A stretch of DNA of 11,630 bases from Deltaproteobacteria bacterium (GTDB lineage Bacteria > Desulfobacterota > Desulfobacteria > Desulfobacterales > UBA11574). Under the pieces are notes generated by a model. It made no database searches. It had not been told where the DNA came from and was given only the letters and a program-made list of their open reading frames with translations. Position numbers and translations under genes: made by a program. Where the stretch lies: positions 1-11,630 of the forward strand of contig JAFDCA010000176.1 of NCBI GenBank assembly GCA_019313025.1, written 5' to 3'. Of this stretch, positions 7,579-11,630 are shown in pieces; the stretch's first letter is position 1; the number at the start of each line of letters is the position of its first letter.

Positions 7579-8424
7579 TTAATATTCTTTGGGCATCCTA
7601 TTTAACTGATCCAGCGTAAAAACAGGTCCGTCTTTGCATACAAACTCTTTGCCGATGTTGCATCGGCCGCAAATTCCGATGCCGCATTTCATGCGCATTT
7701 CAAGGGACATGATGATGTGATCATGGGCATAGTCGAGTTTGTCCAAAACCGGTTGGGTAAACTTGATCATGATGGGAGGTCCGCAGACAATGGCATAAGT
7801 ATCTGCGCCCCCGGAAGGGGCTTTCTGATCGGTAATGGTCGGTACAAAACCGACGTTATACTTCCAGTTCGGATCATTGGTGGCGTCCACCGTAATATGC
7901 ACGTGTATATCATCTCTTTTTTCCCACTCGGAAAGTTCGTCCCTGTACAGAAGCATTCCGGGCGTACGTGCACCGTATATGACATGGATCTCTCCATATT
8001 TTGGACGGTTGGCCGGATCGAGCATGTAAATAATGGACGATCGAAGGGTGGTAAAGGCAAAACCGCCGCCGATAATGACAACATTCTTTCCTTCCATCAC
8101 ATCCCATGGGTACCAGTTGCCCAAAGGACCGCGCACCCCCATAATATCTCCGGGTTTCATGTTGTGAAGGTGTGTTGTCACCAAACCCACTTTATTAACG
8201 GTAAACATTAAAAATCCTTTTTCCGTTGGAGAGGAAGCGATTCCGATGGGGATTTCTCCTTTTCCGGCGATGGAAAGTTCGGCAAACTGACCGGCTTGGT
8301 AATTGAATCTAGTCTCATCATCCGGGTTTAAAAACACCAGCTTGAATGTTTTAAGATTTTTGTCCTCGGTTTCGGTAATGATCTCTTCGATCCGGACCGG
8401 ATACGGCAAATACGGATTTTGCAC
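7579..8424 (-). CDS. flxA: FAD/NAD(P)-binding [2Fe-2S] oxidoreductase, FlxA/sulfhydrogenase-gamma (AsrB) type
   Basis: This protein resembles the gamma subunit of sulfhydrogenase, AsrB, and FlxA of the Flx-Hdr complex, which takes electrons from NAD(P)H. A ferredoxin-reductase-like FAD barrel with YQAGQFAELSI is followed by an NAD-binding domain with VIIGGGFAFTTLRSSI and YGARTPGMLLYRDEL. A C-terminal [2Fe-2S] site has C-x4-C-x2-C-x7-C cysteines (KCGIGICGRCNIGKEFVC), as in dihydroorotate dehydrogenase electron-transfer subunits. I place the start at GTG 8424. It has a strong AAAGGAGA eight bases upstream, and the protein then begins VQNPYLPYPVRI as homologs do. An upstream in-frame ATG at 8460 lacks a ribosome-binding site. 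From 8424 the protein is 281 residues. It is soluble by appearance and lies downstream of two Fe-S partners. Confidence 0.9.
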   Translation of the reverse strand: MQNPYLPYPVRIEEIITETEDKNLKTFKLVFLNPDDETRFNYQAGQFAELSIAGKGEIPIGIASSPTEKGFLMFTVNKVGLVTTHLHNMKPGDIMGVRGPLGNWYPWDVMEGKNVVIIGGGFAFTTLRSSIIYMLDPANRPKYGEIHVIYGARTPGMLLYRDELSEWEKRDDIHVHITVDATNDPNWKYNVGFVPTITDQKAPSGGADTYAIVCGPPIMIKFTQPVLDKLDYAHDHIIMSLEMRMKCGIGICGRCNIGKEFVCKDGPVFTLDQLNRMPKEY

Positions 8425-8474
8425 GTCTGTTTCTCCTTTAAGGATTGACAATTGATTCATCTAAAATCAGCAAA

Positions 8475-8497
8475 ACTTTAATGTTATCGCTTAAAGT
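8475..8497. repeat. Inverted repeat upstream of the FlxA-like gene
   Basis: ACTTTAA and TTAAAGT form perfect 7-bp arms around a 9-base centre, in the 132-base gap between the HydB-like and FlxA-like genes. On the minus strand the right arm overlaps TATACT, a five-of-six match to a -10 box, though no good -35 hexamer sits upstream of it. It could be a small operator, an mRNA processing hairpin, or chance in AT-rich DNA. Confidence 0.3.
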
Positions 8498-8556
8498 ATA
8501 ATTAAATTTTCTCTGAAAAAACTCGTGGATTAGGGCTTGTTTTAAAAGAAGACTCA

Positions 8557-9597
8557 TCATGAGTTGTTCATCAAATCGCAAACCCTTCGAATATCGATAT
8601 TCACCGGGCAGAGACGAATGCATCGACCGCAGCCCACGCATTGAATGCCATTTTCATATTTATCCACGTAATATTTCAGTTTATGCATAAACCGCTGACG
8701 GACTCTCTGGGTTTTTGTATCCCTGGGATTGTGGCCGGAGCCGTGAAGGGTGAAGAGGGGATACATGCAGCTGTCCCAGTTGCGCATGCGTATGCCGGAA
8801 AGTCCATAGGTTTCATCCTGAATATCGAAGCACCAGCAGGTGGGACAAACATAGGTACAGGTCCCGCAATTGATGCAGGAAAACGCCACATCTTCCCAGA
8901 AAGACGCGTCAAAAAGATCTTCGGTATTTTTATCTTTCAATTGATCCGTGGAAACTCTGGCCGTTATTTTTGCCTCTGCCGCCGCCTTCATGGTTTCAGT
9001 CCGATCGCTGAGAGCACCATCGGGTTCCGTCTTCCAGCCGGCTGCTGAAAGAAGCCTTTCTCCTTTTTCCGTAAGAACCTTGGCCAAATAACCATCATCG
9101 ACATCCACTATTAGTATGTCCAGCCCTTCCTCATGAAAGGGGCCGCAGCCGGCGGTGGTGCAGAAACAACTGCTGCACGGAGCATTGCAGGCATGCCCCA
9201 CAATGGTGGTGGTCTCATAAGATCTAATCCAGTAAGGGTCCTTATATTCCGGTGTATCGAAGTTTCGTTTTACCAGCAAAAATGCCATGGCATCGCAGGG
9301 TCTTATGCCGACGATGGTCCGGGGTAAATATTCTTTGTCAATTTCTTTTAAAATGTGAACATCCTCCTGGTTTTCATCCAGGGTGTATTCAAACATTTTC
9401 TCGGACTGCGGATAGATAAGGGATCTTGGGGAAAGCCGGGTGTTTTGTACATCCAAATCCGGAAGTTCACCGTCCTTAAGGGCCCTAAAGATAAAAAACG
9501 CATCCTGTTCACGCGGACCGAACAATTGATATGTCTTCGATAAGCGTTCAAGGCCTCCGGCCCAATCTTTCTTGTCAATCTTAATGACCTTCATCAT
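8557..9597 (-). CDS. 4Fe-4S protein, sulfhydrogenase beta (HydB)-like, Flx component
   Basis: A 346-residue soluble iron-sulfur protein of the family containing sulfhydrogenase subunit beta and the Fe-S subunits of Flx and AsrA-type systems. These link an NAD(P)H-dehydrogenase subunit to the rest of the complex. The N-terminal half carries GIRPCDAMAFL near residue 98 and a cysteine-rich stretch CNAPCSSCFC about 138-147. The C-terminal half is a ferredoxin-like domain with two [4Fe-4S] motifs, CINCGTCTYVCP (about 240) and CVGCGRCIRLCP (about 320), plus extra cysteines in TCWCF. Two adjacent ATG codons (9597 and 9594) follow AAAGG at five and eight bases, so either may be used. It lies between the FrhB-like and FlxA-like genes. 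The exact correspondence to FlxB or FlxC is uncertain, so no symbol is given. Confidence 0.87.
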   Translation of the reverse strand: MMKVIKIDKKDWAGGLERLSKTYQLFGPREQDAFFIFRALKDGELPDLDVQNTRLSPRSLIYPQSEKMFEYTLDENQEDVHILKEIDKEYLPRTIVGIRPCDAMAFLLVKRNFDTPEYKDPYWIRSYETTTIVGHACNAPCSSCFCTTAGCGPFHEEGLDILIVDVDDGYLAKVLTEKGERLLSAAGWKTEPDGALSDRTETMKAAAEAKITARVSTDQLKDKNTEDLFDASFWEDVAFSCINCGTCTYVCPTCWCFDIQDETYGLSGIRMRNWDSCMYPLFTLHGSGHNPRDTKTQRVRQRFMHKLKYYVDKYENGIQCVGCGRCIRLCPVNIDIRRVCDLMNNS

Positions 9598-9627
9598 GTA
9601 TGCCTTTGTTGGAAGTTCATTAACTTA

Positions 9628-9655
9628 TTAAATTACAAATATCGAATCACAAATA
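9628..9655 (-). repeat. Short heptad-periodic repeat tract
   Basis: In the 103-base gap between the two Fe-S protein genes, the minus strand reads as four consecutive seven-base units. TATTTGT occurs twice, alternating with GATTCGA and ending in AATTTAA. All four fit NATTYRW. The exact 9-base direct repeat ACAAATATC (plus strand, 9635-9643 and 9649-9657) is 14 bases apart, twice seven. It is short and AT-rich, so chance is not excluded. Confidence 0.4.
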
Positions 9656-9700
9656 TCAGACAATGTCTCGCATTGGGAGGTTTTGGTCATTGAATACCCG

Positions 9701-10648
9701 TCATCTAATAAACTCGTCCGGGTCATCCGGCCTATATGTATCCAGGGGCGGTCTTTTTTCCAATGTCATTCCCGCTTCCCAGTCATATAGCTCCAGACAG
9801 TCTTTCTCCAGCTTTTTTGTAAACAATCGAACCTCGATTCCCACAGGACAGGCGCGCTCGCATGCCCCGCAATCGGTACATCGACCGGCACAATGGTAGG
9901 CTCTTAAAAAATGAAACGTCCTGATGTCTGTGGGATCCTGGCTTTTGCCCACCCATTGGGGTCGTGATTCGTCCACAAAACAGGTGGGACAATAGCAAAG
10001 CGGGCAGGCGTTTCTGCATGCATAACAACGGATACACATGGACAGAAGGTTTTCGAAAAAATCCCATTTCTCATCAGGTGACAACCCTTCAATATGACGA
10101 ACATCCTTATAGCGGTCCACATCTGTCTGCTCTTTAACCTCATCAGCAACCATCTCATCGTAAATCACCGGGTTTCGGTGAATGCAGATGGAACAGTTTT
10201 GTTGGAGCACTTTCTGTTTATCCAGTATTTTATCGAAACCGTCGCCCGTGATATGAATGTTGCCATTCGTCTCAACCACTTCCTTGATTTCCGATTCAGC
10301 CAGGGCTTCTATTTTGTGACGGTCTATCATCCCTTTGCAGGGTACGCCGATAATCACCACCTGATCCCGCGTGATTTTATTCTCGATAATATGGGTGACA
10401 ATGTTTCGAGAATCACACCCCTGGGCGACGATACCGATCTTCTCCTTCCGGTTGGAGAGGTAGTTCGCCAGATTAATACCGCAATTGCTGTCCCACACCA
10501 GATGGTCTACATCCTCCACTGTCTTCACAAAACAGGGTTCATTCATCATCGGTAGGGTGCCTTTTCTGAATCCGATTACCATGTCCACCTTGGATTCTTT
10601 CAAGAGCCTACGGGAGATTTCTTTTATTTTATCGATATAGATTAACAT
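9701..10648 (-). CDS. FrhB-like N-domain plus 4Fe-4S dicluster protein, Flx/Hdr partner
   Basis: A 315-residue soluble protein. The N-terminal part (to about residue 150), with GIVAQGCDSRNIVTHIIENK and VVIIGVPCKGMID, resembles coenzyme F420 hydrogenase/dehydrogenase beta-subunit folds. A CSICIHRNP segment leads to a ferredoxin region with CIRCYACRNACP (about 204-215), extra cysteines in LCYCPTC, and CTDCGACERACP (about 255-266). That allows at least two [4Fe-4S] clusters. The likely role is to pass electrons between MvhD/HdrA and the HydB-like and FlxA-like subunits. This rests on gene order and family resemblance; a flavin or F420 site is not demonstrated. The ATG lies one base after the mvhD stop, with AAGG nine bases upstream inside the mvhD end, suggesting translational coupling. 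Translation of this gene would therefore depend on reading through the mvhD UGA. Confidence 0.85.
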   Translation of the reverse strand: MLIYIDKIKEISRRLLKESKVDMVIGFRKGTLPMMNEPCFVKTVEDVDHLVWDSNCGINLANYLSNRKEKIGIVAQGCDSRNIVTHIIENKITRDQVVIIGVPCKGMIDRHKIEALAESEIKEVVETNGNIHITGDGFDKILDKQKVLQQNCSICIHRNPVIYDEMVADEVKEQTDVDRYKDVRHIEGLSPDEKWDFFENLLSMCIRCYACRNACPLCYCPTCFVDESRPQWVGKSQDPTDIRTFHFLRAYHCAGRCTDCGACERACPVGIEVRLFTKKLEKDCLELYDWEAGMTLEKRPPLDTYRPDDPDEFIR

Positions 10649-10649
10649 C

Positions 10650-11081
10650 TTAAGCGACCTTGGCTTCTCTTTTTACAAAATTGTTGTGAGGCCCCAGTGC
10701 CTTGATCACGTCGGTGACTTCATTGACCACCTCCACAAACTTGGTGGACTCTGCCGAAGAAATCCACGAAAACTGAAGGCGGCCGGGCTCAATCCCCATA
10801 TATTCAATAAGGTTTTTAAACAGTGCAAATTTTCTCCGGGCATAGTAATTACCTTCCAGGTAATGGCAGTCTCCGGGATGTCACCCGGACACCCAGACAC
10901 CGTCCGCACCCTGTCTGAAAGCGGCCAAAATAAATTTCGAGCTCATTCGACCGGTACAGGGAATTCGAATCACCCGAATATGGGGCGGATATTCCATTCG
11001 GCTGACCCCCGCAAGATCTGCGGCGCCATAACTACACCAGTTGCATAAAAAACTGACGATTTTCGGTTCCCAATCTGACAT
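10650..11081 (-). CDS. mvhD: MvhD/FlxD-like [2Fe-2S] electron-transfer subunit, selenoprotein (UGA = Sec67)
   Basis: MvhD-family proteins are about 140 residues and hand electrons to HdrA from a hydrogenase, formate dehydrogenase or Flx unit. The first 66 residues end at an in-frame TGA (10881-10883), yet the same frame continues as [11 protein letters not shown] and on to TAA at 10650. Read through, the product is 143 residues, full family length. In homologs this site reads SGCHPGDCHY, so the UGA replaces a conserved cysteine, as in known selenocysteine MvhD proteins. Other family cysteines are present: C13 and C16 ([15 protein letters not shown]), C42 (IPCTGRM) and C72. A hairpin fitting bacterial SECIS rules begins 16 bases after the UGA, with its loop 22 bases after it. 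The ATG at 11081 has GGGAG nine bases upstream. A nonsense mutation is the alternative, but the intact downstream frame and conserved sequence argue against it. Confidence 0.9.
10848..10864 (-). promoter_or_regulatory. Putative bacterial SECIS hairpin in mvhD
   Basis: In the mRNA, AUUACC and GGUAAU form a perfect 6-bp stem around the loop UGGAA. The loop starts 22 bases after the UGA and has G at its second position. Both properties fit the published bacterial SECIS model: a loop about 16-37 bases downstream of UGA, with G among the first two loop bases. Such hairpins bind SelB with Sec-tRNA. The hairpin lies inside the coding region, as is usual in bacteria. Confidence 0.65.
10881..10883 (-). 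other. Selenocysteine-encoding UGA codon
   Basis: The in-frame TGA at codon 67 of mvhD falls between SG and HPGDCHY, replacing the conserved cysteine of the family. The open frame continues for 76 more codons of recognisable MvhD sequence. Decoding needs SelA, SelB, SelC and SelD elsewhere in the genome. Confidence 0.85.
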
Positions 11082-11146
11082 TCTAAATTCTCCCGATTCA
11101 GATCATAGGTTGTGGTTATGTGATATAGATTTATTTATCATCAATT

Positions 11147-11217
11147 CTTCACCTGTTACCCATCACCGACTACCTGCTTTTCTGTTCTCTATTTACTATT
11201 TACTGTTTACTGTTTTC
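11147..11217 (-). repeat. Degenerate heptanucleotide tandem repeat between hdrA and mvhD
   Basis: Read on the minus strand, the spacer begins at the last base of the hdrA stop codon and consists of ten seven-base units. There is a single 1-base insertion after the sixth. Units near hdrA are of the GTAAACA/GTAAATA type (GTAAATA occurs twice exactly). Units further on are of the GGTAACA/GGTGATG type. The gap has no open frame of note, and the mvhD ribosome-binding site follows about 55 bases later. Function is unknown; it may be a selfish repeat or act in mRNA stability. Confidence 0.7.
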
Positions 11218-11630
11218 TACCCCGTCTTATCCAACGCAAAAATCTGCGCGAAGATCTGGTCATTATCGAATCCTTTGAGATGGATGGCACCGGATCGGCA
11301 GGATGCCACACAGAGACCACAACCTTTGCAAAGTACCTGATTGATCTGCGCCTTTCCGCTAAAAGGCCCCTCTTTAATGAAATTGGGTGCTGAATAGGGA
11401 CATGCAGAAACACAGACACCGCAGGAACTACAATTAAACGGATTTGTTTCGGCAACAATTCCACTGGTAAGAAACGCTTTTTTGGATAAAAGTGTCACGG
11501 CGCGTGAAACAGCGGCCTGAGCCTGGGTAATCGATTCATCCATGGGTTTGGGGGCGTGGGCCAGCCCGCACACGAAGACCCCGTCCGTGGCAAAATCCAC
11601 CGGGCGAAGCTTCACATGGGCTTCGGCGAA
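11217..11630 (-). CDS. hdrA: HdrA-like heterodisulfide reductase subunit A, C-terminal part (5' end outside window)
   Basis: HdrA is the FAD-containing, electron-bifurcating subunit of Hdr complexes. The frame is open from the right edge and gives the last 137 residues. KLRPVDFATDGVFVCGLAH and the following PKPMDESITQAQAA are characteristic of the end of the HdrA FAD domain. A C-terminal ferredoxin domain follows with two [4Fe-4S] motifs, CSSCGVCVSACP and CKGCGLCVASC; the second ends in CR and lacks the usual proline. An internal GTG at 11615 is not the start, because HdrA sequence (FAEAHV) continues upstream of it. It is the first visible gene of the minus-strand operon leading to mvhD, where MvhD is its direct electron donor in known complexes. 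The FAD site and the position that is selenocysteine in some HdrA proteins lie outside the window. Confidence 0.93.
   Translation of the reverse strand, partial: FAEAHVKLRPVDFATDGVFVCGLAHAPKPMDESITQAQAAVSRAVTLLSKKAFLTSGIVAETNPFNCSSCGVCVSACPYSAPNFIKEGPFSGKAQINQVLCKGCGLCVASCRSGAIHLKGFDNDQIFAQIFALDKTG

Noticed and set aside
7717..8211. 164-residue plus-strand open frame
   Set aside because: It lies opposite the FlxA-like NAD/FAD domains, which are unmistakable on the minus strand; low-complexity shadow.
8438..8641. 67-residue minus-strand frame spanning the gap before flxA
   Set aside because: Its first half is the out-of-frame end of the HydB-like gene, and the rest is AT-rich spacer with no conserved motif.
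9661..9675. CAATG/CATTG 5-bp inverted repeat as a terminator
   Set aside because: The stem is short, without a GC-rich core or a T-run, and it lies between genes of one operon.
10094..10555. 153-residue plus-strand open frame
   Set aside because: It is antisense to the FrhB-like/4Fe-4S gene and has no family features.
10881..11081. 66-residue stand-alone gene (truncated MvhD or pseudogene)
   Set aside because: The in-frame sequence after the TGA continues the family alignment to full length with a SECIS-like hairpin, so a selenoprotein fits better than a nonsense mutation.

Overview
The window looks like chromosomal DNA from a strictly anaerobic, probably sulfate-reducing or syntrophic member of the Desulfobacterota. 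This placement is inferred from the gene families, above all the HdrA/MvhD/Flx-type electron-transfer genes and an apparent selenocysteine-containing MvhD. It does not rest on any taxonomic marker. GC content is moderate, and the 2.3-3.8 kb stretch looks more AT-rich. No rRNA, tRNA, CRISPR array, insertion sequence or phage gene was recognised.

Left part (1-2308, minus strand): an Hsp20-family small heat-shock protein sits upstream of the ATP-dependent protease lon. The lon gene is cut by the window edge just before its peptidase domain, so this is a proteostasis pair. A 12-helix MFS permease of the HcaT/LacY-like type (2550-3752, plus) is divergent from it, with a likely promoter region for hsp20 in the gap.

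Middle (3950-7061, plus): after a near-consensus promoter come three tightly packed genes for a soluble NAD(H)-linked diaphorase. They are a NuoE/HydC-like [2Fe-2S] protein, a NuoF/HydB-like FMN/NADH subunit with extra N- and C-terminal Fe-S domains, and a short NuoG/HoxU-like Fe-S protein. Together they resemble trimeric electron-bifurcating [FeFe]-hydrogenase HydABC with the H-cluster domain missing. The module should therefore pass electrons between NAD(H) and some partner other than an H-cluster.

Right part (7058-11630, minus strand, read right to left): the C-terminus of hdrA, a selenocysteine-encoding mvhD/flxD, an FrhB-like/4Fe-4S protein, a sulfhydrogenase-beta-like 4Fe-4S protein, an AsrB/HydG/FlxA-like FAD-NAD(P)-[2Fe-2S] reductase, and finally rseC. 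This is the Flx-Hdr arrangement, in which NAD(P)H-derived electrons are routed via MvhD to the flavin-bifurcating HdrA. No hdrB or hdrC is visible; they could lie beyond the right edge. The MvhD gene is interrupted by an in-frame UGA at 10881-10883, exactly where MvhD proteins carry a conserved cysteine. A hairpin fitting bacterial SECIS rules follows it, so a naive gene call would truncate the protein at residue 66.

The two redox modules converge on rseC, whose stop codon overlaps that of the NuoG-like gene in a shared CTAG. Two intergenic spacers within the hdr/flx operon carry degenerate heptanucleotide-periodic repeats.
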